From JAVVWB01 sp036652335 (lineage in GTDB: Bacteria; Synergistota; Synergistia; Synergistales; Synergistaceae), in assembly GCA_036652335.1 (NCBI GenBank), contig JAVVWB010000005.1:1-64000 (forward strand): a DNA stretch of 64,000 bases. Reading direction: 5' to 3'. The position numbers and the translations under genes were made by a program. Below the pieces are notes generated by a model. The model made no database searches. It saw nothing but the letters and a program-made list of their open reading frames with translations, and was not told the DNA's origin. How positions within the stretch are numbered: position 1 is the first letter of the stretch; each line of letters begins with the position of its first letter. Positions 25,527 through 32,937 of this stretch are shown piece by piece.

Positions 25527-28160
25527 TTATATTTTTCGTAAAAGTTTAATTATTTCAGAGAACACAATAATTGAGAATGAGGTTGCAATTATTTTTATCC
25601 ATGTTAGTAAATCGATGGCAGCTGAGTTAAAAATTGTTCCTGCAAATTCTATTATAAAAATTTGTAATACAAAAACAATTGCAAAAACAGCAAGCATTGG
25701 TTTATTGGAAATGATATTTGTAAATATACTTGTATTGTCTAACTCTCTGCAGTTGAAAGCATTAAATAACTGGAATACTACAAAGAGAGAGAAAAGAACA
25801 CCTGATTGCTGAGCTGGTTCGATATTCATAAAATTATAAAAATATTGAGCTAGGAATACAAAGGAGATCAGCAAACCGTTCGTAATTATATTTATTAACA
25901 TAGTCTTTGTTATTATATTTGCGTCGCGCTTTGTTGGCTTCATCCTCATGAGATGAGACCTAATAGGTTCTATTCCGAGTGTTAACGCTGGTGGCCCGTC
26001 CATTATAACGTTGACCCACAATAGCTGCAATGCGGTAAAAGGTGTGTCAAATCCTAAGATAGTTGTTACTAAAACGACTGTTACCGATGCTAAATTGACT
26101 GTTAACTGAAACTGTATGAATCTTTGAAAATTTTCATATATACCGCGTCCCCATTTTACTGCTTTTACAATGGTAGAAAAAGCATCGTCAAGTAGAACTA
26201 TATCACTTGCTTCTTTTGAGACTTCTGTGCCGGCTATCCCCATAGCAAGACCAACATCGGAATTTTTAATCGCTGGAGCATCGTTAATGCCATCCCCTGT
26301 AACAGCTACAACATTTCCCATTCTTTTTAAAGCGTTTACAACTCGCATCTTTATAGTAGGAGTACTTCTCGCTATTACCCTTATATATGGCAACTTAGCC
26401 TCGAGTTCTGAGTCAGATAAATCTTCAAGTTCTCTTGCCTCAACCGCGATATGATCTTTATCTATTATGCCGAGTTCGTTTGCTATAGCATGCGCTGTGA
26501 CGATATTGTCTCCTGTAAGCATTTTAAGTTCAATTCCAGCGTTTCTGCAATGCATAACCGCATCATGAACATCTGCGCGCAACGGATCTTTTATTACTAC
26601 AAAACCATCAAAGTTTAAAGCATTTTCAATAAAAGCTCTGTTATCTTCACTTATATTATCTGAATCTATACTCTTGTGTGCAAAAGCAATAACTCTTCCT
26701 GATAATCTTTGGAAATTTGCTATTTTTTCTTCAATGTCAATTTTATTCTCATTAGATATATCGCACATAGAAAGAATTTTCTCTGGGCTGCCCTTTGTGT
26801 AAACTGTGCAGTCATTTCCATTTTTTGTAATTACAGTCATATTTTTTGTTTCTGATGTAAATGGAAAAACTAATAGAGTGGTGTTTTCATCTCTTATTTC
26901 AGCATAGTTCTTATTGCTTTTATGTGTAGCAACAAGTAATGCACACTCAGTCGGGTTCCCTATAAATGTATAATTATCATTATCAAATGTTACATCTGCA
27001 GTGCTATTTAGTGCAAAATTATTCAGAAGAAAAGGTGCTTTGACTTCTGATGGTAAAACGACACTTCCTTCAGCGTAGACATTGGATACTGTCATTTTAT
27101 TCTCAGTCAAAGTGCCTGTTTTGTCAGAACATATTACATTAGTACAGCCTATAGTCTCACAAGCAACCATTTTTTTAACAAGCGCATTTTGCTTGGACAT
27201 CTTAATGATATTCAGTGAGAGCGAAACTGCAACAATTGTAGGTAAACCTTCAGGTACTGATGCTACAATCAAAACGATACTTGTAACAAATATATCAGAG
27301 ATCGTTTCTAGAGATGCGGTGCCATTTGCTATATGTCTTAATATTTGTAAAACAAAGACTAAAACTGCAATAGTTACGGCAATCAATGAAATTCGTTTGC
27401 CAAGTTTTGTCAATTTTTCTTGTAGTGGGGTATTTCCTGTTTCTACGGATGAAAGTTCATGTGCAATTTTGCCAAATTCAGTTTTATCTCCTACTTCTGT
27501 GACAATGAATTTTGCCGTTCCATTAGTAATAAATGAACCAGAATAAATCATATTGGTTCTTTCAGCTACAGGTGTTTTAGGGTCTGTGAAGGTCGCAGCT
27601 GAATCCTTTTCGACAGCTAAACTTTCTCCTGTAAGAGATGACTCATCTACATAAAGTGAAGAAGAATCAAGGATTCTGCCGTCTGCAGGGACCTTGTCTC
27701 CTCTTTCAATAAATAAAATGTCTCCACTTACAATTTTGTCTTGTGGAATAAATAGTATTTCGCCATTTCTTATCCCTTTAATTTGCAAGTCGTCATTTAT
27801 TTTATTGAGAGCTTCAAATGCCTTTGCACTGTGGTCCTCCATTAATACTGTAATGGCCACTGAGAGTGAAATTGCTATGAAAATTCCTATGCACTCAATA
27901 ATATCCCCCTTACCTCCATCCAAGATTTCCATGACATTAATAACTAATGCCAAGAAAGCAGCAAAAAGTAACAGCATAATTAAGGGTTCCCTCAATGCAT
28001 CTAAAATACGCTTAAGCATTGATATCCTTTCTCCACGAGAGAAAACATTTATGCCAAATTTTTCTCCGTTTAATTTTACCTGATTAGTAGTTAATCCATT
28101 GCTTTCACTGCTGTTAAACGAAGTAATTAATTCTTCCTTACTAACTATAAAATTGCTCAT
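25527..28160 (-). CDS. P2-type cation-transporting ATPase, probably Mn2+ (or Ca2+/Mn2+) export
   Basis: The 877-residue protein has the P-type ATPase order: LTGES (176-180, actuator), PEGLP (303-307, M4 ion site), phosphorylation motif D346KTGT, TGDGINDAP hinge, and six C-terminal hydrophobic segments. M6 reads NVIMDGPPALTLG, keeping the Asn and Asp of ion site II, while the M5 position of SERCA Glu771 appears replaced (NLAS), as in single-site PMR1-like Ca2+/Mn2+ pumps. Automated labels would say calcium, but the leader at 28192-28314 looks like an Mn2+ riboswitch, so manganese export is the better guess. GGAGGTTCTGCG precedes the ATG. Confidence 0.9.
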   Translation of the reverse strand: MSNFIVSKEELITSFNSSESNGLTTNQVKLNGEKFGINVFSRGERISMLKRILDALREPLIMLLLFAAFLALVINVMEILDGGKGDIIECIGIFIAISLSVAITVLMEDHSAKAFEALNKINDDLQIKGIRNGEILFIPQDKIVSGDILFIERGDKVPADGRILDSSSLYVDESSLTGESLAVEKDSAATFTDPKTPVAERTNMIYSGSFITNGTAKFIVTEVGDKTEFGKIAHELSSVETGNTPLQEKLTKLGKRISLIAVTIAVLVFVLQILRHIANGTASLETISDIFVTSIVLIVASVPEGLPTIVAVSLSLNIIKMSKQNALVKKMVACETIGCTNVICSDKTGTLTENKMTVSNVYAEGSVVLPSEVKAPFLLNNFALNSTADVTFDNDNYTFIGNPTECALLVATHKSNKNYAEIRDENTTLLVFPFTSETKNMTVITKNGNDCTVYTKGSPEKILSMCDISNENKIDIEEKIANFQRLSGRVIAFAHKSIDSDNISEDNRAFIENALNFDGFVVIKDPLRADVHDAVMHCRNAGIELKMLTGDNIVTAHAIANELGIIDKDHIAVEARELEDLSDSELEAKLPYIRVIARSTPTIKMRVVNALKRMGNVVAVTGDGINDAPAIKNSDVGLAMGIAGTEVSKEASDIVLLDDAFSTIVKAVKWGRGIYENFQRFIQFQLTVNLASVTVVLVTTILGFDTPFTALQLLWVNVIMDGPPALTLGIEPIRSHLMRMKPTKRDANIITKTMLINIITNGLLISFVFLAQYFYNFMNIEPAQQSGVLFSLFVVFQLFNAFNCRELDNTSIFTNIISNKPMLAVFAIVFVLQIFIIEFAGTIFNSAAIDLLTWIKIIATSFSIIVFSEIIKLLRKI

Positions 28161-28191
28161 CGCAGAACCTCCAAAGTCCTTCTAGTATTAT

Positions 28192-28230
28192 GAAAAAGAC
28201 TCATGTACAGCAAATGCTATACATGAGTCT
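28192..28230 (-). terminator. riboswitch expression-platform terminator
   Basis: On the minus strand, AGACTCATGTA and TACATGAGTCT form an 11-bp stem followed by TTTTTC. It lies between the predicted aptamer and the ATPase ribosome-binding site, so it would stop transcription before the gene unless the riboswitch prevents its folding. Confidence 0.85.
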
Positions 28231-28233
28231 CAT

Positions 28234-28314
28234 TGTTTAAGACAAGCCAAACCGAAATCGGTTATGATGTTGACGTTGCCACGCAAACGCGCCAATTACT
28301 CCCTCAAGAGGTAA
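28234..28314 (-). promoter_or_regulatory. yybP-ykoY-type (Mn2+-sensing) riboswitch
   Basis: The minus-strand leader carries the conserved pieces of this class in order: GAGGGAGTAATTGG (L1 region, plus-strand complement at 28297-28303), GGCAACGTCAACAT (L3 region, around 28267-28279), and GGCTTGTCTTAAA near the 3' strand of P1, whose CTTAA can pair with TTGAG at the 5' end. A terminator hairpin follows directly and a strong promoter precedes it. yybP-ykoY RNAs bind Mn2+ and turn on Mn2+ exporters, including P-type ATPases. Recognition is by motif reading, not by a covariance search. Confidence 0.75.
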
Positions 28315-28356
28315 TATAAAATTGTCAAGAATAACGAATATCCTTGTATTGCAAGG

Positions 28357-28385
28357 AGTATAATTCATAAATAGAAGGATGTCAA
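28357..28385 (-). promoter_or_regulatory. promoter of the riboswitch/cation ATPase unit
   Basis: On the minus strand TTGACA (plus 28380-28385), a 17-base spacer and TATACT (plus 28357-28362) form a near-consensus sigma-70 promoter. Transcription would start near 28350, about 35 bases before the aptamer. Confidence 0.85.
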
Positions 28386-28452
28386 ACATTTAAAAATGAA
28401 GAGTATATCCTAATGCCTCTTTTTGTCCCTTAAGACAATATTTGAAAGCTAA

Positions 28453-28700
28453 GTAGTAAAGAACTCTTCAAAAAAATCATATCTCAACTGCTTAAAACAT
28501 AGTAATCGTAGTTCTATTGCAGTTGCTAATGAATTTGAAAGTGCTATATCAATAGAAATAATAATACAGATAGACTAAAAGCGTTTACTTCTTATAAAAC
28601 AAGTCATTCTTTATTGAAAAGGCGACACTTATTAGAACTTTGCTGTGATGTTTTTAAGCTAAAATATGATATTCTTTTTTTATTAGGAAACAGGATATGA
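28453..28700 (+). other. non-coding gap with two adjoining open fragments; possible gene relic
   Basis: The stretch from about 28390 to 28713 has no recognisable gene. On the plus strand two overlapping open fragments in different frames (28453-28578, 42 codons; 28539-28700, 54 codons) lack an ATG and a ribosome-binding site. They could be remains of one frame-shifted gene, but I recognise no family in either, and in DNA this AT-rich such fragments can arise by chance. Confidence 0.2.
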
Positions 28701-28713
28701 GTTGGTTATGAAA

Positions 28714-28750
28714 AGAAAAAAGGCCTTTAGCAAAAATGCTAAAGGCCTTG
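28714..28750 (-). terminator. rho-independent terminator of tRNA-Ala
   Basis: AAGGCCTTTAGC and its complement form a 12-bp stem; on the minus strand it is followed by a T-rich run. It starts about 10 bases after the tRNA-Ala CCA end. Confidence 0.92.
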
Positions 28751-28759
28751 TGTTTGTAA

Positions 28760-28834
28760 TGGTGGAGCTGAGGCGAATCGAACGCCCGACCCCTTCCTTG
28801 CGAAGGAAGTGCTCTCCCCCTGAGCTACAGCCCC
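28760..28834 (-). tRNA. tRNA-Ala (CGC)
   Basis: On the minus strand GGGGCTG pairs with CAGCTCC (one G-U), the stem CTTCC/GGAAG holds the loop TTCGCAA with anticodon CGC, and CCA is encoded. It has its own promoter and terminator. CGC reads GCG, a rare-type codon in AT-rich genomes, so a second alanine tRNA (TGC) is expected elsewhere. Confidence 0.96.
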
Positions 28835-28852
28835 TAATAAATTACGTAGGTC

Positions 28853-28880
28853 ATTTTATCACGAAGGGGTAAGATGTCAA
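28853..28880 (-). promoter_or_regulatory. promoter of tRNA-Ala
   Basis: Minus strand: TTGACA (plus 28875-28880), a 16-base spacer, TAAAAT (plus 28853-28858). The expected start lies about a dozen bases before the tRNA. Confidence 0.85.
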
Positions 28881-28898
28881 TGAGACTGTATTTCTAGT

Positions 28899-29156
28899 CT
28901 AATCTGATAAGTCTACTAAATGGGCTTTTACTCCATCAATATCATTCAAATCATTTCTTAGGTTTTCAGAAATTTCTATCGTAGAACACAATTGTAAAAT
29001 TAATATTCCAACAGGTGAGCAGTCACATTCATCTTGATCGTGAAGGCCTAATCTTATCCTAATGTAACAACCATAATTAGTAAGGACTTTTTGAACCTCT
29101 ATCGCCGTGGAATTTCTTTCTGTAATTCTAACTGCAATAATGTGTAAATTACTCAT
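28899..29156 (-). CDS. small ACT-like regulator, resembling the iron-only hydrogenase system regulator (TM1266) family
   Basis: The 85-residue protein begins NLHIIAVRITERNSTAIEVQ and continues VLTNYGCYIRIRLGLH, then a hydrophobic strand GILILQL and a final GVKAHLVDL. This ferredoxin-fold, ACT/NikR-like pattern with 'tyrosine-glycine-x-tyrosine-I-x-x-R-x-G-L' resembles small regulators found beside [FeFe]-hydrogenase genes. A CDC pair at mid-length (DECDCSP) is unusual and could bind metal. GGGGTGAT precedes the ATG at 29156; the frame is open to 29189. No hydrogenase gene is in the window. Confidence 0.6.
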   Translation of the reverse strand: MSNLHIIAVRITERNSTAIEVQKVLTNYGCYIRIRLGLHDQDECDCSPVGILILQLCSTIEISENLRNDLNDIDGVKAHLVDLSD

Positions 29157-29224
29157 AATATCACCCCTATTTATGATGTTTAAAGACATGTGTCAGTGGT
29201 ATGTAAATGAATATATTAATTATA

Positions 29225-29377
29225 TTATTTAGTCTTCGAATCGGGTTCAAAGTCCAAGCCATTTTCTAGGGCACACTCATTGCAAACTATTACAGATTCC
29301 CCGTCTTCTGTAACTGCTTCATGGAATAAGTCACAACATTCCTTTAGTACTTTTCCACAAATATAACAGCTAAGCAT
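29225..29377 (-). CDS. small zinc-ribbon-like protein (50 residues)
   Basis: A short gene with GGAGGAATAGTT before its ATG. The product begins MLSCYICGKVLKECC and later has VIVCNECALENGLDFEP: two CxxC knuckles (C4-C7 and C32-C35) 24 residues apart, a pattern that suits one structural zinc. It lies 44 bases downstream of the flavin reductase and 68 bases upstream of the ACT-like regulator, same strand, with no terminator seen between, so the three may be co-transcribed. Function unknown; it might be a protein-protein adaptor or a metal-binding chaperone. Confidence 0.72.
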   Translation of the reverse strand: MLSCYICGKVLKECCDLFHEAVTEDGESVIVCNECALENGLDFEPDSKTK

Positions 29378-29421
29378 AACTATTCCTCCTCGAGTAAATA
29401 TGTTACATATTATATATGATT

Positions 29422-29985
29422 TTACTTCTTTTTTCTAACTGAATATCCAAATGAACCAACTTGACGCCCTAATTCAAAGTATTTACCATGACTTGCAGCT
29501 ACTAAACCTGCTTTTTCAAGATGAAAAACGCCCTTTGAATCTAAAAGGGCATCGTCGGCATTCACAGCAATAATTTTAGACAAAAACATATCATGTGTCC
29601 CAAGTTTTATTATTTCTTCAACTTTGCATTCTATATTCAAAGGACTTTCTTTAATCATAGGGACATTTACAGCTGAAGCTCTCTCTTTAGTTATACCCCT
29701 TATATCAAATTTATTTATTTCACGACCAGATTTTACTCCACAAAGGTCCGCCTGGTATATCAATTTATTAGTTGTTAAATTTATTATGAATTCTCCTTGT
29801 TTCTTGATTATGTCATATGAATAACGTTCAGGACGAATTGATATATATGTCATAGCAGGATCTGTACATGTTATCCCTGTCCATGCAACTGTAATGATAT
29901 TGGGTTTCTCAAATGTTCCACATGAAACCATTACTGGTGGTTGAGGATATAACATTGTTCCAGGTTTCCAAGTTGTTTTTGACAT
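29422..29985 (-). CDS. flavin reductase-like, FMN-binding split-barrel protein
   Basis: The 187-residue protein matches the flavoredoxin/flavin reductase family: PQPPVMVSCGTFEKPNIITVAWTG near the start, YISIRPERYSYDII (FMN-site segment), and GEFIINLTT. Members bind FMN and take part in electron transfer, or reduce flavin for a partner enzyme, in anaerobes. The start at 29985 is preceded by GAGGGG on the minus strand. It is divergent from addB across a 118-base gap that contains the promoter at 30032-30060. Confidence 0.85.
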   Translation of the reverse strand: MSKTTWKPGTMLYPQPPVMVSCGTFEKPNIITVAWTGITCTDPAMTYISIRPERYSYDIIKKQGEFIINLTTNKLIYQADLCGVKSGREINKFDIRGITKERASAVNVPMIKESPLNIECKVEEIIKLGTHDMFLSKIIAVNADDALLDSKGVFHLEKAGLVAASHGKYFELGRQVGSFGYSVRKKK

Positions 29986-30031
29986 TATTGCTAACCCCTC
30001 TTAGTTGGTGCTATTTTTTATGATATATACT

Positions 30032-30060
30032 ATTATATACATATAAATAAATTTACCCAA
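30032..30060 (-). promoter_or_regulatory. putative promoter of the flavin reductase unit
   Basis: Minus strand TTGGGT (plus 30055-30060), 17-base spacer, TATAAT (plus 30032-30037). The -10 is perfect and the -35 weak. The start would fall about 40 bases before the gene. Confidence 0.5.
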
Positions 30061-30103
30061 ATAGAATTTTGCTGTGATTCGTTTTTTATTTAGGAGGATA
30101 ATA

Positions 30104-32905
30104 ATGGAAATAACAACATATTACAACATAGAAGAAAAAATTGATTTTTTAACAAAATGTTATGCAAAGTTTCGTGATGAAGCCATTTTTATTGTCCCTT
30201 CAAGTTTAGATAAAGAAATTATACTTAGATATATCATGCCAGATACCTTTTGGGGAAGTTACCCTAGAGTTATGACTGTGGGGGATTTGTACAAACAAAT
30301 TCTCTTATTAACTGACTCTGAAACTAAAACATTGGATCAACCAGACCGAACCCTTATTTTAAAACATATCTTATCTAAGTTTATTGACGAAATGGATGAA
30401 AAGGAAGTCGTATTGCCTAAAGGTGTAAGACATACTGGCTTTAAATCCATACTGGAGAAAAATATAAAAGAGCTTGTTGTTGAAGGTATAACACCTGCAT
30501 ACTATAGAGACAAGATTTTTAAAGATGATGAATTAGATTTGACGAAACCAGAAGCTATCCTGTTAAGGCTGTATTTTGATTATATTATTTATTTAAAAGA
30601 TAATAATTTAGTGGATATAGGTCAAATACCAACCCTTATAAAAGATTTACTCCCACTTGAAAATGTTCAAGAATTCATAAAATCACACCAGTTTATTTTT
30701 GTTGGTTTTCTAAGTTTTACTGGTAGTCAATTAAAAATGGTAAAAGCCGTGGATAATATCAAATCCACATATTTTGTAATGCCTGAAACAGGTTTGGACG
30801 ACTTTCATGATGGAATCTTGCAACTTGGAAGTGAATATAAATCACGCCCGAAATGGGACTTGTCGGTCCTTGAGGTTGAGACAGCAAATTCATCCTTACA
30901 ATTTCATACCATTGCTAGAGAAATAGCTCTTTGGAGAAAAGATAGAGGTCTCTTCAACGAGAAAATGGGGAAACTTGAAAACTATTCAGATATAGGTGTC
31001 GTTGTAAATGAGACAAATTTAACTCTACTTGCAAAATCATTAGAGAGATACAGTATTCCGATGAATATTCAAGTACGAGAAAGCATAGCTGATTCCTTAA
31101 TTGGGGATCTCGCTGTTTCCATATGGGGAAATTTCATAGCAGGATGGAAATTTGAAAAAGCTTTGGCTTTATTTTTAAATCCAGTTATTGGTTTCTCACG
31201 AAACGAGATTTTCAACTTGGAGAAAAAACCTTGTTCTTATAACGATTGGGCAGAGTCTTTATCAGCTGGTTTAAGTAGCAGATTTAAAGCAATAAATGAC
31301 TTCTGCTTTTTTATTGCCAAAGGTGAGACTCCTTATGCGATATTGAGAAGATGGTCTAATTTATTAAAAGAGATTAAGGTTAGAGAGAATTTAGAGAATC
31401 TTATAGATAGCGAATATATTTTTGATGATGCATTAAAGAACATCGTGCATTCAATAGATGAGTTAGAAAAAAAAGTTAATAGCTTAGATAATTCTGTGGG
31501 GGGAATCGGAATTGCATCTGAGTGTGCATTAAAAGGTTCTGAAGCGATTTCATATATCAATGAGCTTGGCAGAAATTCATCTATTCCAAAGCCACTAATA
31601 AAAGTTTCAGCTGTTTCCGTGTATGTTGGTACTCCTTCAATATTAACTAGTCATAAATACTTTGTAATGACCGATGTTGACTTTGATAAATGGCCTGGAG
31701 TAATGAGGGAATCGCCTCTATTAAGAGAAGAAGTTTTGTCAACATTGAATCAAAATGAGTGTACCATTGAGAATGATTCTACGTTGTTTTTTCATGTCCC
31801 AAACATAAAAGAAAAAAGAGCACAAAAAGAAGCTTTATTTAGAAGGCTGCTGTCTACTGCAAAAAAAACGGCTGTTCTTTTTCATTCACAGACCGATTCA
31901 AAAGGAAGACCAACATTACCATCTCAATTTGTAGAGAATCTATTTGCTCAAAAGTCACCAATAAATAAATTGTCACAGGAACCAATTGTCTATCCTATTG
32001 ATTCATATATACCATCAAAAGAAGATTATGTTTTCCCTGAAATAGAGGTATGCGATGAAACAGAGGGTATATCCCTTAATAAGGTTAGTTTTCTATATAG
32101 TGTACCGGGAGAGATGAAACATGTTGTTAATTTAAGTGACATAGATGTATGGTATCAATGTCCATTTAGATATTTTTGTATGTCAAAATTAAGATTGTAT
32201 GAACCAATAAATGAAATTTATGATCCAAGGCGTGCTGGTACGTTGCTGCATAAAATTTTCGAAAAAGCAATAAATAACACAGACAAGAAAAACTTCTTAG
32301 GTGCGATTGAGTCTAATTATAAAGATACAATAAAAGAAATCTATCCAGAGTTGTTGCTGGATAAGAGACTTTATCGTCATGAAGTGAAATTTCATCAACA
32401 GCTTTTTAGTTTAGGCTTTTATTTAAACGAAGTAGAAAAGAAAATAAAAAATAAGAGAGAGGTTAAAACAGAATACACTCTAAATAGATATATCATCAAT
32501 GATGTTGAATTTAGAGGCGTCGCAGATAGAATTGATTTTTATGATGATGGCTTTATAGTTTTAGACTATAAACTTGGCAAAGCTAGTTCTCACATAGATG
32601 AAATGCAATTAGCTGCTTATTCTATGATACTTGAAGAAACAGAAAATTTAAAACCAAATGGTTTTGGTTGGATAGGATTGAGAGATTGCAAGATTTGTGG
32701 CTCAATGCTTGGGGGCTATTCTGGACTTTATAATTTAACTGTTAGCAAAAAAAGAGATGTCTTGACTTATGATTCTGCAATTTCTGCGGTAAAAGAAACA
32801 ATGATGAAGATGGCAGAAAGTATAAAGGAAGGTGTGTTCATGCCGAATTACAACAGCTCAGCTTGTTCATACTGTTCATACAAATCAATATGCAGAAAAG
32901 CTTAA
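30104..32905 (+). CDS. addB: AddB-like helicase-nuclease subunit with C-terminal iron-sulfur PD-(D/E)XK nuclease
   Basis: AddB works with AddA to process double-strand ends for RecA. This 933-residue protein has the AddB/RecB-type nuclease at its end: RAGTLLHKIFEKAI, FRGVADRIDFYDDGFIVLDYKLG and QLAAYSMIL, framed by four cysteines C686, C921, C924, C930 that should bind [4Fe-4S]. The N-terminal part is helicase-like, but the place where Bacillus AddB has a Walker A loop reads FIVPSSLDKEI, so ATP binding looks lost. AGGAGG precedes the ATG at 30104; the longer frame from 30074 is unsupported. addA follows after 32 bases. Confidence 0.85.
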   Translation: MEITTYYNIEEKIDFLTKCYAKFRDEAIFIVPSSLDKEIILRYIMPDTFWGSYPRVMTVGDLYKQILLLTDSETKTLDQPDRTLILKHILSKFIDEMDEKEVVLPKGVRHTGFKSILEKNIKELVVEGITPAYYRDKIFKDDELDLTKPEAILLRLYFDYIIYLKDNNLVDIGQIPTLIKDLLPLENVQEFIKSHQFIFVGFLSFTGSQLKMVKAVDNIKSTYFVMPETGLDDFHDGILQLGSEYKSRPKWDLSVLEVETANSSLQFHTIAREIALWRKDRGLFNEKMGKLENYSDIGVVVNETNLTLLAKSLERYSIPMNIQVRESIADSLIGDLAVSIWGNFIAGWKFEKALALFLNPVIGFSRNEIFNLEKKPCSYNDWAESLSAGLSSRFKAINDFCFFIAKGETPYAILRRWSNLLKEIKVRENLENLIDSEYIFDDALKNIVHSIDELEKKVNSLDNSVGGIGIASECALKGSEAISYINELGRNSSIPKPLIKVSAVSVYVGTPSILTSHKYFVMTDVDFDKWPGVMRESPLLREEVLSTLNQNECTIENDSTLFFHVPNIKEKRAQKEALFRRLLSTAKKTAVLFHSQTDSKGRPTLPSQFVENLFAQKSPINKLSQEPIVYPIDSYIPSKEDYVFPEIEVCDETEGISLNKVSFLYSVPGEMKHVVNLSDIDVWYQCPFRYFCMSKLRLYEPINEIYDPRRAGTLLHKIFEKAINNTDKKNFLGAIESNYKDTIKEIYPELLLDKRLYRHEVKFHQQLFSLGFYLNEVEKKIKNKREVKTEYTLNRYIINDVEFRGVADRIDFYDDGFIVLDYKLGKASSHIDEMQLAAYSMILEETENLKPNGFGWIGLRDCKICGSMLGGYSGLYNLTVSKKRDVLTYDSAISAVKETMMKMAESIKEGVFMPNYNSSACSYCSYKSICRKA

Positions 32906-32937
32906 TTAAAAAAATATATCCATGCAGGTGAATAATA

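Noticed and set aside
28234..28314. Alternative reading of the ATPase leader as a magnesium (M-box or ykoK) riboswitch
   Set aside because: The motifs GGGAGTA and ACGTCAAC fit yybP-ykoY; the larger conserved core of the M-box is absent.
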